Assembly: GCA_045648505.1 (NCBI GenBank)
Contig: JAZROD010000047.1
Location: 1 to 22,789 of the forward strand
Source of the DNA: RGIG8700 sp045648505
GTDB lineage: Bacteria > Bacillota > Clostridia > RGIG6154
Length of the DNA: 22,789 nucleotides
Reading direction: 5' to 3'
Every line of letters begins with the position of its first letter. Position 1 is the first letter of the stretch. The position numbers and the translations under genes were made by a program. Under the pieces are notes generated by a model. The model saw nothing but the letters and a program-made list of their open reading frames with translations. It was not told the DNA's origin and did not search any database. Shown here piece after piece: positions 7,996 to 14,634 of the stretch.

Positions 7996-9243
7996 TTACC
8001 AACATTTTTTACAGGGTTCATAACCACGATTTTCCGCTTCTGATTTTGAAACTTGTGTTGGATTTTTCATATTACTACACCCAGAGCGACTATGATATTT
8101 AGAACCAGAGTTAGGTATCCATACCAGATTTGAACTGCCCGTAGAATTATTTGTTTCTTGTTCGGGTGTAATAATTGTTGGGGTCGAACTTGATGTAGTA
8201 TTAGAGTTTGTTTCTTTGCTCGAACCTGTTGTATAATTGATGGTTATATCTGGTTGAACATTGTAGCAATAGACATTAAACATTATTCCATCGCCATCAT
8301 CCTCGATTGAATATGCTTCCATTTGAACACCAGAAGCAAGTAAATTATTTCCTATGTATATGGGGGTAATTCTATATGCCACATGGTTGTTGGTTTCCTT
8401 AATATAATCAGCAACCATATTTTCAAATGGGAGCATACCGTTAATATTCAGATATTTCGTACCAGTAATAAGATTGCTCTTATTTGCATTTTCAGCAGAA
8501 AGTTGCCATCCAATTAAATGGCAACGGTTATACAACCAACCACCACTTACACAATCGTATTGTGCCTGTTGCCATCCAGTTGGTTTTATACTGCTTATGT
8601 TACCTCTTTCTTCATTGGCGGATGGCATTGTATCTTTACCAACAGAAGCGATTGCTACTCGTGTTCTTCCTAAATTATCCAAGTTGCTATATTTTTCATA
8701 CCCTTTTGTTGTGAGTTCGGATGCTGAGAAATTAGGAACATTATTGTTAATAACAACATAAGGTTTGCCAGAATAGGCAGGAATAGATGATGGGTCTATT
8801 GTTGTTGCAATTCCAGAACCTACAATGTTGGTTGATGGTTTACTTGTTTCCGAATTTGTCGAATTATTTGTTTCTTTGGAAGATGTGGAATTACTTGATG
8901 TACTTTCTTGATTAGATAGATTTGTTTTTGAAGAAGCATCTTCCGAAGAAACATTGTCATCTATTGTTGATGAAATAGATGATGTGTCTGTTGAGTTTAA
9001 TTCAGGATTTGTAATTGGCGATAGACTTGTACCAACAACAAATAACACCAATGCCAAAACAATCGCTAACCAACTTTTGATTTTTATTTTTTTCTTAAAG
9101 AAATTGCGGATTGTAGGGATTGGTAAAAACAATATTGTTGCCAGAACAAGAAATAAGGTAGAAAAATGAAAACCGTTCGCCAAAGTACAAATGCCAAAAG
9201 TCGCAGCAACTATCCATTGTATTATTTTTAATGCTAATTTCAT
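7996..9243 (-). CDS. Membrane-anchored EndA/NucA-like DNA/RNA non-specific endonuclease
   Basis: 415 residues. Three hydrophobic segments (about 8-22, 28-44, 57-74) anchor the N-terminus. A Ser/Thr/Asn-rich linker (about 75-142) follows, then the nuclease domain (about 160-330). The catalytic loop reads Tyr-Asn-Arg-Cys-His-Leu-Ile-Gly-Trp (about 238-246, His242), in place of the canonical Asp-Arg-Gly-His. Ser-Asn-Leu-Ile-Thr-Gly-Thr (256-262) supplies the metal-binding Asn. After a second polar linker, the C-terminus has Tyr-His-x(5)-Cys and Gly-Tyr-x-Pro-Cys-x-x-Cys, a likely zinc site. Topology suggests the nuclease faces outside. It might degrade extracellular DNA or process DNA during transfer or uptake. 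The start overlaps the ribosome site in the last codons of the upstream gene. Confidence 0.85.
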   Translation of the reverse strand: MKLALKIIQWIVAATFGICTLANGFHFSTLFLVLATILFLPIPTIRNFFKKKIKIKSWLAIVLALVLFVVGTSLSPITNPELNSTDTSSISSTIDDNVSSEDASSKTNLSNQESTSSNSTSSKETNNSTNSETSKPSTNIVGSGIATTIDPSSIPAYSGKPYVVINNNVPNFSASELTTKGYEKYSNLDNLGRTRVAIASVGKDTMPSANEERGNISSIKPTGWQQAQYDCVSGGWLYNRCHLIGWQLSAENANKSNLITGTKYLNINGMLPFENMVADYIKETNNHVAYRITPIYIGNNLLASGVQMEAYSIEDDGDGIMFNVYCYNVQPDITINYTTGSSKETNSNTTSSSTPTIITPEQETNNSTGSSNLVWIPNSGSKYHSRSGCSNMKNPTQVSKSEAENRGYEPCKKCW

Positions 9244-9244
9244 T

Positions 9245-9649
9245 TTATGTTCTCCTGTAAATTTCTAAGGTAATCTTTTTGTGAGAATTACCAACAAAAT
9301 TTTCTGTGCTAACTTTTTTGAAATTCATTTCTTTTAGATTGAATTCAAAATAAACATCAGCGGGGTAATGTCTATTCCATTGGAACAGATATATTTCCGT
9401 AACATCATCAATCGGAATTTTTGTATTCTCCACGAAACAAATATCTGTTTCTGAACATTCAGAAAGGAAATTATTTGATATTTTTAACCGTTCTGTACTA
9501 TCAAATAATTTTGCAGAATAATCATTGAGATAGATTTTTCCATTACCAATAAGTTCTAACAATTTTTTTATTACAATAATGTCCTTACTTAAACGGCGAT
9601 TATTAAACAATAGACCGCCAGATTTTTCAATACATACTGCTATTCTCAT
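9245..9649 (-). CDS. Small partner protein of the EndA-like nuclease
   Basis: About 134 residues, soluble, mixed alpha/beta. Conserved-looking stretches are Leu-Phe-Asn-Asn-Arg-Arg (about 14-19), Cys-Phe-Val-Glu-Asn (about 70-74), Trp-Asn-Arg-His-Tyr-Pro-Ala-Asp-Val (about 91-99) and Gly-Asn-Ser-His-Lys-Lys-Ile-Thr (about 119-126). From memory, small proteins of this pattern recur beside EndA-like nucleases on clostridial elements and are sometimes labelled ribonuclease Z, which the sequence does not support. The stop is one base from the nuclease ATG, so expression is coupled. An inhibitor, folding or immunity role is inference. A GTG at 9655 is in frame, but the GGGGGTG ribosome site is better spaced for the ATG at 9649. 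Confidence 0.65.
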   Translation of the reverse strand: MRIAVCIEKSGGLLFNNRRLSKDIIVIKKLLELIGNGKIYLNDYSAKLFDSTERLKISNNFLSECSETDICFVENTKIPIDDVTEIYLFQWNRHYPADVYFEFNLKEMNFKKVSTENFVGNSHKKITLEIYRRT

Positions 9650-9728
9650 TTTCACACCCCCATATTTAATATTACTGCTTTAACTAATTATAAAACAGCA
9701 CTCATAGAATATGTTTTCTTTCTATTTT

Positions 9729-9797
9729 ATCACTTATGGTATATATAAGTCAATCTTTTGATACCTATGAGTGATTTAGTTTATCGCCTATGGTTAT
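9729..9797. promoter_or_regulatory. Operator cluster and promoter of the Xre repressor
   Basis: ATCACTTATGGTAT (9729-9742) and ATACCTATGAGTGAT (9761-9775) form an imperfect inverted repeat. A third half-site, ATCGCCTATGGTTAT (9783-9797), touches two overlapping TATAAT boxes (9798-9803, 9804-9809). The layout between divergent genes fits autoregulation, and control of the minus-strand partner-nuclease genes, by the Xre protein. Binding is inferred. Confidence 0.55.
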
Positions 9798-9834
9798 TAT
9801 AATTATAATAACAAGATAAGTGGGGTAATAAACT

Positions 9835-10158
9835 TTGGCAGATATAGAACTATTAAAACAAATTGGAGATAGAATTTTCAAGAAAAGAAAAACTATGAAA
9901 ATGACACAATCAGAACTTGCAGAAAAAGTAGGAGTGTCAACTCAAATGATTTCCAATTTAGAATGTGGCAAAAAAGCAATCAGACCAGAAAATTTAGTAA
10001 AAATTTGTGAAGTGCTCAATATGAGTGCAGATTATATTCTAACTGGAAACAACACAAATAATGCCATTGATGAAATCATTGGCAAGTTGGCAAATTTAAC
10101 CTCTGATGAATTACAAATGGTAAATGAAATGATTGATTATATGAGTAACAAAAAATGA
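9835..10158 (+). CDS. Xre-family transcriptional repressor
   Basis: 107 residues with a single helix-turn-helix (about 8-65). Met-Thr-Gln-Ser-Glu-Leu-Ala-Glu-Lys-Val-Gly-Val-Ser forms the first helix and turn, and Gln-Met-Ile-Ser-Asn-Leu-Glu-Cys-Gly-Lys the recognition helix, as in lambda Cro/C2-type repressors. The C-terminal 40 residues form a short helical tail, probably for dimerisation. The start is TTG, with AAGTGGGG nine bases upstream. It is divergent from the nuclease pair, with dyad sites in between. It probably represses itself and the neighbouring element genes. Small Xre proteins often keep integrative elements quiet, but which promoters it controls is inference. Confidence 0.87.
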   Translation: MADIELLKQIGDRIFKKRKTMKMTQSELAEKVGVSTQMISNLECGKKAIRPENLVKICEVLNMSADYILTGNNTNNAIDEIIGKLANLTSDELQMVNEMIDYMSNKK

Positions 10159-10182
10159 CAGTATTTCTACTGCCATTTTTTT
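10153..10182 (+). terminator. Terminator after the Xre gene
   Basis: TGACAGTA and TACTGCCA pair with one mismatch around a short loop, followed by seven T. The hairpin begins in the stop codon. Confidence 0.7.
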
Positions 10183-10203
10183 GTTATGTGTAAAATTATT
10201 TAT

Positions 10204-10755
10204 TTAATCCCGAAAATCATAATTAGTATAGATGTTGACTTTGATTTTTGGCGGAACTCTATCTTTTTTTAATTCAAAGTATAAAGGTAGGTTCATCGCT
10301 TTCAACAAATTTCGCCACGATTTGACATTATAATAAAATGCCAAGGTCTGCCATCCTCTTGTGCCTTTGGTTCGCTTCTGGTTAAATTCCTCTTGTGCCT
10401 TTGGTTTAATTCGGTAATAATCTTCAAGAAACTCTTTGGTGTATTTTTCTTTAAGTTCATCGAATGATGGTTTGTGAATTGGGTAGTTCTGGTCTAACCA
10501 TTCGCCAAGTGTGATTTTATATTTTTGTTTAATTACTGGATGCGGTGGCATACCTTTTCTTTTGAAATCAGATGCCGTTGGTATTTTTCCATAGTCAAGA
10601 ATAAACTGGTCTACGGTATCACGAATTGACTTATCAGACCAATGAATTAAGGGTAATTCATCGTGAATATCCTGTAATAACCGTATTACCTCAGCATATT
10701 CTTTGTTGTTGGAAAGTGCCTGTATTGCTTGGTTTAATGCCTGTTTTCGTGTCAT
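10204..10755 (-). CDS. Conserved hypothetical protein of clostridial mobile elements
   Basis: 183 residues, soluble, basic C-terminal half. The central segment, Phe-Ile-Leu-Asp-Tyr-Gly-Lys-Ile-Pro-Thr-Ala-Ser-Asp-Phe (about 52-65) then Lys-Tyr-Lys-Ile-Thr-Leu-Gly-Glu-Trp-Leu (about 78-87), resembles the homing-endonuclease-associated helical repeat that binds DNA. The last third has Trp-Gln-Thr-Leu-Ala-Phe-Tyr-Tyr-Asn then Trp-Arg-Asn-Leu-Leu, perhaps a second such repeat. AAAGGAG precedes the ATG. It is the last gene before the sigG junction and reads away from it. I recall proteins of this pattern at ends of clostridial elements, so a structural or regulatory role at the attachment site is possible. 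That is inference. Confidence 0.62.
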   Translation of the reverse strand: MTRKQALNQAIQALSNNKEYAEVIRLLQDIHDELPLIHWSDKSIRDTVDQFILDYGKIPTASDFKRKGMPPHPVIKQKYKITLGEWLDQNYPIHKPSFDELKEKYTKEFLEDYYRIKPKAQEEFNQKRTKGTRGWQTLAFYYNVKSWRNLLKAMNLPLYFELKKDRVPPKIKVNIYTNYDFRD

Positions 10756-10784
10756 TGTTTTGAACTCCTTTACGGTGTTCTCAA

Positions 10785-10810
10785 CCTCTACACAGTCATT
10801 CCTATGATTA
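10785..10810. other. Candidate attachment junction inside sigG
   Basis: From 10801 the sequence continues as sigG (Pro-Met-Ile-Ile-Gly-Glu-Ile). The frame to the left gives Leu-Asn-Leu-Tyr-Thr-Val-Ile, not the Phe-Ser-Thr-Tyr-Ala-Val expected in sigG, and closes at a stop near 10735. The Tyr-Thr-Val spelling left of the break may be partial mimicry of the target by the element end. Confidence 0.55.
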
Positions 10811-11283
10811 TCGGCGAAATACGTCGCTACCTTAGAGATAATAACTCAATAAGGGTAAGCCGTTCCATAAAAGATACGGCCTATCGCGCTATGCAAGCCA
10901 AAGAAAAGCTTATGAACGAAACCCAAAGAGAGCCTACAATAAGCGAAATTGCGGCGGCACTGGATCTGCCTCGCGAGGATATTGTAATTGCCCTTGAAAG
11001 CATAGTAGACCCCATTTCCCTTTACGACCCAGTTTACTCTGACGGTGGCGACACCATATATGTCCTCGACCAGATAGGTGATAACAACGATGACCGCAAC
11101 TGGCTTGATGAAATCGCCTTTAAGGAATCTATCAAGAATTTAAGTGAACGGGAAAGAAATATTTTGGCAATGCGGTTTATAAGGGGCAAAACTCAAATGG
11201 AAGTTTCAAAGGAAATCGGCATTTCACAAGCGCAAGTCTCCCGTCTTGAAAAAGGCGCTATCAGTAAAATTAAGGGTGAATAA
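10804..11283 (+). CDS. sigG: Sporulation sigma factor sigma-G, 3' part only (regions 3 and 4)
   Basis: 159 codons matching the C-terminal two thirds of sigma-G, the late forespore sigma factor. Gly-Glu-Ile-Arg-Arg-Tyr-Leu-Arg-Asp-Asn and Val-Ser-Arg-Ser mark the end of region 2. Asp-Pro-Ile-Ser-Leu-Tyr then Asp-Gly-Gly-Asp is typical of sigma-G rather than sigma-F. Region 4 ends with Gln-Met-Glu-Val-Ser-Lys-Glu-Ile-Gly-Ile-Ser-Gln-Ala-Gln-Val-Ser-Arg (about 136-152). Full sigma-G is about 260 residues, so about 100 N-terminal residues, including core-binding and -10 recognition parts, are missing. The first ATG has no ribosome site and corresponds to an internal Met. GC and codon use are more host-like than in the block to the left. 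Either sporulation is broken or excision rebuilds the gene. Confidence 0.9.
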   Translation: MIIGEIRRYLRDNNSIRVSRSIKDTAYRAMQAKEKLMNETQREPTISEIAAALDLPREDIVIALESIVDPISLYDPVYSDGGDTIYVLDQIGDNNDDRNWLDEIAFKESIKNLSERERNILAMRFIRGKTQMEVSKEIGISQAQVSRLEKGAISKIKGE

Positions 11284-11287
11284 TAAC

Positions 11288-11324
11288 AAACCGACGAGCA
11301 ATTAAATGCTCGTCGGTTTTTATT
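11288..11324. terminator. Bidirectional terminator after sigG
   Basis: AAACCGACGAGCA and TGCTCGTCGGTTT pair around ATTAAA. A-rich and T-rich flanks serve sigG (+) and the DUF1622 gene (-). Confidence 0.88.
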
Positions 11325-11325
11325 A

Positions 11326-11664
11326 CTATTGCTTTTCCTCTTCGTTTTTCTTTTTAAGTTCAAGATGAATCAGAATACTTAAAAGCGCGCGAAGAAGGAT
11401 TACGGCACCCAAAATATAAAGTTCGCTCATATCCTTAACCAAAACGGTTTTAAGAATCTCGGCGCCCATTTTAAATTCAAGACCCGTTGCAAGACCTCTT
11501 GCAATATTGGTCTGCAACTCGAAGTTCTTTTTCATAAATAAATTCTGTATATAGTGCCAGAAGTTTTTAATTGCGGTCCAGGAAACAACGAAAATTCCCA
11601 TTACTTCAATTATAGAAATTACATAGGGTAAACCTGTTTTTATAATATGTTCTATTGCGTTCAT
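11326..11664 (-). CDS. DUF1622 family membrane protein
   Basis: 112 residues with two or three hydrophobic helices: about 13-32 (Ile-Ser-Ile-Ile-Glu-Val-Met-Gly-Ile-Phe-Val-Val), a shorter one near 58-70, and about 83-98 (Tyr-Ile-Leu-Gly-Ala-Val-Ile-Leu-Leu-Arg). Arg-Gly-Leu-Ala-Thr-Gly-Leu-Glu-Phe in the middle and the final charged Lys/Glu run are family features. It is an inner-membrane protein of unknown function, widespread in bacteria. The length is normal. AAAGGGGAAG lies before the ATG. It reads toward sigG and shares its terminator. Host chromosomal gene, apparently intact. Confidence 0.8.
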   Translation of the reverse strand: MNAIEHIIKTGLPYVISIIEVMGIFVVSWTAIKNFWHYIQNLFMKKNFELQTNIARGLATGLEFKMGAEILKTVLVKDMSELYILGAVILLRALLSILIHLELKKKNEEEKQ

Positions 11665-11734
11665 ATTACTTCCCCTTTAGACATCTGATTTATAAGTTAA
11701 TTATACTATAACCAAAATATAATTTCAATAACAA

Positions 11735-11760
11735 AAATCCCCCTATGGTAAGGGGGATTT
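11735..11760 (-). terminator. Terminator downstream of spoIVB tail C1
   Basis: AAATCCCCCT pairs with AGGGGGATTT, and the minus-strand reading continues into a T run. Its stem sequence is unrelated to the terminators after C2 and C3. Confidence 0.8.
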
Positions 11761-11772
11761 AAAATATTAGTT

Positions 11773-11973
11773 TTATGACGCGTCTTTTAATTTTTCTTTA
11801 TTTGACGGGAGGGGCGACCCCTCCCCTACGGATTGTGCGGTTTCTAGCATATTCTCGGCGAAGATGCCGTAGCCCTTTTTGCTATCGTCTATGAGGACAT
11901 GGGTGACGGCGCCTTGTAGGGACAAGCGTCCTCGATTGTCCGTTTCCGTTTTGAAGAATTGGACTTCCGCTCA
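11773..11973 (-). pseudogene. spoIVB: spoIVB 3' fragment, copy C1 (frameshifted)
   Basis: Reads Val-Ser-Gly-Ser-Pro-Ile-Leu-Gln-Asn-Gly, then breaks, then resumes as Val-Thr-His-Val-Leu-Ile-Asp-Asp-Ser and Gly-Tyr-Gly-Ile-Phe-Ala-Glu-Asn-Met-Leu-Glu-Thr-Ala-Gln-Ser-Val, ending Lys-Leu-Lys-Asp-Ala-Ser-stop. This is the end of SpoIVB, the forespore S55 serine protease that signals pro-sigma-K processing, starting at the Ser-Gly-Ser-Pro active-serine motif. The frame is broken by a 27-28 bp GTAGGGA palindrome at 11916-11943. A second palindrome (11807-11829) sits in frame near the C-terminus. It is the most degraded of the three copies. The upstream 5' gene part is absent. Confidence 0.85.
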
Positions 11974-11997
11974 CCGGTGTGTCAATATAGGACCAAC
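11974..11997 (-). repeat. Conserved flank at spoIVB tail C1 (short)
   Basis: TGTGTCAA-TATAGGACCAAC (plus sense) matches the flanks of C2 and C3 for about 20 bases before diverging. This is the putative element end abutting the displaced tail. Confidence 0.6.
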
Positions 11998-12002
11998 ATT
12001 TT

Positions 12003-12022
12003 AAGACATAGAACTGTCCCTG
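12003..12022. repeat. GACA-AGAAC-TCCCTGT repeat, near C1
   Basis: AGACATAGAACTGTCCCTGT (12003-12022) resembles AGACACAGAACCATCCCTGT near 16053-16072. A similar word, AGAACAGTCCCCTGTC, occurs inverted just right of the latter. The form recalls REP-like sequences of Firmicutes. Confidence 0.45.
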
Positions 12023-12091
12023 TATTGAGAATAAAGTTAAATAACCTAATCCAAAAATACGCAATAGATTCCAACGAAAAGAATAAAAAAT

Positions 12092-12128
12092 CACACCCCG
12101 AAAAGAGAACTTCTCTTTTCGGGGTGTG
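12092..12128 (-). terminator. Strong terminator of the lipoprotein transcript
   Basis: Two 18-base arms (12092-12109 and 12111-12128) are perfect complements of the form CACACCCCGAAAAGAGAA. The minus-strand reading then runs into ATTTTTTATT. Confidence 0.9.
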
Positions 12129-12162
12129 TTATTAAGGGAAACAAGTAATATATGCTTAAATT

Positions 12163-13644
12163 TTAATTGATGGTATATTTAAATAATGCAGCCGTGCGAT
12201 TTATATCATCTGTAAGGGGTATTTTAAAGGGATTATCACTCAAAGAAACGCTTCCCGCCATTACCAAAGAGCTGTTTGGCAACAGTACAGAATCGTAAGG
12301 CGTATCATTTATATCGCATCTGAAAATCTTGCGGCCCAGTTCTTCTCCGCTGCTGCTGAAGGAAGCGAGATATACGCAAAACACCCGTTCGCCTTTTTCG
12401 TTTTTTGAAATTTGTTCGCAAGGATATTTTACTTGGTATCCATCAAAGTAATCGGACATACCCACAGCAAAGGCAACCCCGTCTTTTATATGGATTCCGA
12501 AAACCGTATCAACTGCCATTCCTTTGTTTGAAAGCGGAACTTTATAAACGATATCACCGTTTTTATCTAATTTAACAAGCATACGGCGATAAGGCATAGA
12601 CCGTTCAACGCCCATCTCCCAGAAGGAATCTGCGCCGTACCAATCGGTACCTACCGCAAGATACATATTGCCATCTTTATCTATGGTGGCTTCTTCTATC
12701 CAGTCATTTCCGCCACCGCCTAATGTTTTCGCCCAAGTAAGTTTTCTATCAGAAGAAAAATGCAGTAAAGCTATTTCGGTAGCTTTTGAATTGTCATATA
12801 CTTCTGAAAGCGAAGAGTATTTGTTTGCTAACTCTTCGTTACAAGCAGTAAAAAGGTAAAACCCACCCTTGCTATCGGCAATTATTTCCGAATCCGAAGG
12901 TTCGACATTTTTCATAAAGTCGATAGTTTCTATTAGCTCACCATCTTTATTTAAAAAAGCAATTCTAAACCTTCTACTTATATACGGTGAGTCCATAGAC
13001 ACAAACGATATTGCTATGAGGTCTTGCGATATTTCTTCGATATCCTGCACTGTTCCCCAAGATTCATCATCTACAAAAGGCGTCGACCATTCGATTACAA
13101 AACTGCTATTGAGTTTTGTAATGCTTGGCGGGACAGATGAAGCGGTAACAAATCCGCCATCACTGCAAACCGCCAGTTCATCAAAACTAACTTTATCATA
13201 CGAATATTCTTTTGTAAGATTTAGGTTTTTGTCATATACCCGTATAATTGCGTTAATGCTATCTTCTTGTTTTACGCAAGTAATTGCAAATCCACCATCG
13301 GAAAGATTTACCATGTCTCTAAAGCAAATATCGCTATCTTTAAGCGAAAACTTCACTTCGGGCAAATTGCTTTTTACGGCAGGTGAGGGTGTTGCGTTTT
13401 CCATCTCGGTTTTTTCTTCTGCACTGGAAGATATATTTGAGTTATCTGCCGAATCTTCTTGGATGGTTGGCTTTTTGTTTTGGGTTGAATCGGGTTTTTT
13501 AGAGTTGGAATCGGAAGTAATTTTATCGGTATCCGTTTCTTCAAAAACCGAAAAATATGAATATTCGCTTTCGCTTACCTCACCGCACCCGCAAAAGCTT
13601 ATAACCAATCCCAAAATCAAAACAATGGATACTATTCTTTTCAC
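12163..13644 (-). CDS. Lipoprotein with beta-propeller-like repeats
   Basis: 493 residues. The signal peptide (about 1-18) ends in a lipobox-like Ser-Phe-Cys-Gly-Cys with the lipidated Cys near 20, so the mature protein is probably anchored outside the membrane. A low-complexity Ser/Asp/Glu/Lys linker (about 22-90) follows. The rest contains spaced Gly-rich blade motifs: Asp-Gly-Gly-Phe-Ala-Ile-Thr, Asp-Gly-Gly-Phe-Val-Thr, Lys-Gly-Gly-Phe-Tyr-Leu-Phe and Asp-Gly-Asn-Met-Tyr-Leu-Ala. These are typical of WD40/quinoprotein-type propellers. The start is GTG with AAAGGATGAG upstream. That ribosome site lies in a duplicated copy of the AraC 3' end. It is probably part of the AraC operon. Binding partner or ligand is unknown. 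Confidence 0.75.
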   Translation of the reverse strand: MKRIVSIVLILGLVISFCGCGEVSESEYSYFSVFEETDTDKITSDSNSKKPDSTQNKKPTIQEDSADNSNISSSAEEKTEMENATPSPAVKSNLPEVKFSLKDSDICFRDMVNLSDGGFAITCVKQEDSINAIIRVYDKNLNLTKEYSYDKVSFDELAVCSDGGFVTASSVPPSITKLNSSFVIEWSTPFVDDESWGTVQDIEEISQDLIAISFVSMDSPYISRRFRIAFLNKDGELIETIDFMKNVEPSDSEIIADSKGGFYLFTACNEELANKYSSLSEVYDNSKATEIALLHFSSDRKLTWAKTLGGGGNDWIEEATIDKDGNMYLAVGTDWYGADSFWEMGVERSMPYRRMLVKLDKNGDIVYKVPLSNKGMAVDTVFGIHIKDGVAFAVGMSDYFDGYQVKYPCEQISKNEKGERVFCVYLASFSSSGEELGRKIFRCDINDTPYDSVLLPNSSLVMAGSVSLSDNPFKIPLTDDINRTAALFKYTIN

Positions 13645-13645
13645 T

Positions 13646-13694
13646 TTATCTCATCCTTTCGTTTCTGCACAGCCGATTTACGAAACTCGGCGGG
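13646..13694 (-). repeat. Duplicated 3' end of the AraC gene
   Basis: In the minus sense this reads Ile-Pro-Ala-Glu-Phe-Arg-Lys-Ser-Ala-Val-Gln-Lys-Arg-Lys-Asp-Glu-Ile-Lys-stop. It mirrors the genuine AraC ending (Thr-Pro-Ala-Glu-Phe ... Asn-Glu-Ile-His-stop). The core 13667-13694 equals 14661-14688 at 27 of 28 bases. It contains the imperfect dyad GCCGATTTACGAAACTCGGC and overlaps the start of the lipoprotein gene. Confidence 0.8.
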
Positions 13695-13710
13695 TATATG
13701 TATTTTAATT

Positions 13711-14619
13711 TTACGGTTTATACTCTATTGGAAGTTCGAAAGCGCTGTAATATATTTCACCATCATCACGAACAAACCTATCGGTTGTATAAAATATGTT
13801 TGTATCTTTTACAAGTAGGTCATTAACAAACTCAAATTGCAATAAGCCGTTTTTGCTTTGTGCATATATGTCAACAAAGAATGTCTCTTGCGACACATAA
13901 ACATCTTCCTTATCCATAACATTTGTCTTATTGATAATAGATGATATTTGATTAAAAGTGGTGTTATTTATAGAAACACTTTTTACTTTCGAACCTTCGA
14001 TATTTATATAAAAATACCGATAATTATCTATATCATCGTAATATAAAATTGCTTGATGTAAATATTCCTCTGAACACCATATTCCGCCAAGTTCGCTATA
14101 CAATAAATTACTGTTGTTAGCATCTAACAAGTAAAGTTTATAAATATCGTTTTCTTTGCGAAATAAAAAATCAAAAAATTTGGATTTATTATTGTGTTTT
14201 TTATTTTCGCTTTTCTCAATAATATGAATGTTCGCAACAGCTTTTTTATCAATATCACTAATGGGATTTAAATTTTTCACATTATATAAATAGTCTTCCA
14301 AAAGCACATAATTTTTTTCGTTGAATTTTAACATTGCCACATTATAATTATCTATTTCGATAATTGTGCCGGTATCTCTTATTGAATGCTGGTATTTTAT
14401 TTCGTGCGAAATATTAGAAATATGTATATGGATAAACGGTATCATCATAATTGTACCCAAAACAAGCATTATAACTGCGAACACTGGTTTTTTGGTATAA
14501 TTTGAAGATTTTTTAATTCTTGAGAATATTAATAATAACCCTATAATAAATAAGGTTGCACCCAAAATTAACAACGCAATTATAAAAATTAAAAATATCA
14601 AGCTCACGAGTGCACCCAA
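13711..14619 (-). CDS. Membrane protein of unknown function, 302 aa
   Basis: Two N-terminal membrane helices (about 5-32 and 43-66) are separated by a short basic loop. A roughly 235-residue soluble domain of mixed alpha/beta type follows, probably extracytoplasmic. No family recognised. The soluble part is rich in Tyr, Asn, Asp and Ile, with Trp-Cys near 170 as the only notable pair. The annotated start is TTG (14617-14619), with AAGGAG about 11 bases upstream; an in-frame GTG a few codons later is possible. The gene is bracketed by two copies of the AraC 3' end, so it may be a later insertion between the AraC gene and the lipoprotein gene. AT content is higher than in its neighbours. Confidence 0.65.
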   Translation of the reverse strand: MGALVSLIFLIFIIALLILGATLFIIGLLLIFSRIKKSSNYTKKPVFAVIMLVLGTIMMIPFIHIHISNISHEIKYQHSIRDTGTIIEIDNYNVAMLKFNEKNYVLLEDYLYNVKNLNPISDIDKKAVANIHIIEKSENKKHNNKSKFFDFLFRKENDIYKLYLLDANNSNLLYSELGGIWCSEEYLHQAILYYDDIDNYRYFYINIEGSKVKSVSINNTTFNQISSIINKTNVMDKEDVYVSQETFFVDIYAQSKNGLLQFEFVNDLLVKDTNIFYTTDRFVRDDGEIYYSAFELPIEYKP

Positions 14620-14634
14620 ATTTATCTACACTCC

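Larger units (their letters stand above)
1..10803. mobile_element. Integrative mobilisable element, one end, inserted in sigG
   Basis: The block carries accessory functions only: relaxase, restriction-modification, nuclease, Xre repressor and a ribbon-helix-helix-like protein. It ends abruptly where sigG-like coding sequence begins. Seen: sigG homology starts at the Pro-Met-Ile-Ile-Gly-Glu codons (10801 onward), while the bases just left do not encode the expected Ser-Thr-Tyr-Ala-Val. Known: integrative elements often enter conserved genes, and the skin element that splits sigK is a sporulation precedent. Inferred: the junction is an att site, and the other end, the integrase and the sigG 5' half lie left of the window. 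The exact crossover within 10790-10805 is unresolved. Confidence 0.65.

Noticed and set aside
9245..9649. Ribonuclease Z
   Set aside because: No metallo-beta-lactamase HxHxDH motif. The label, where it appears, seems a mis-transfer.
10804..11283. sigG part as sigma-F or a complete short sigma factor
   Set aside because: The DGGD and VSRS motifs and the RRYLRDN spelling fit sigma-G. The first ATG is an internal Met without a ribosome site, and region 2 is missing.
12869..13708. 279-codon plus-strand frame opposite the lipoprotein
   Set aside because: Ser/Leu/Phe-rich composition of an antisense shadow. The minus strand has a signal peptide, ribosome site and terminator.
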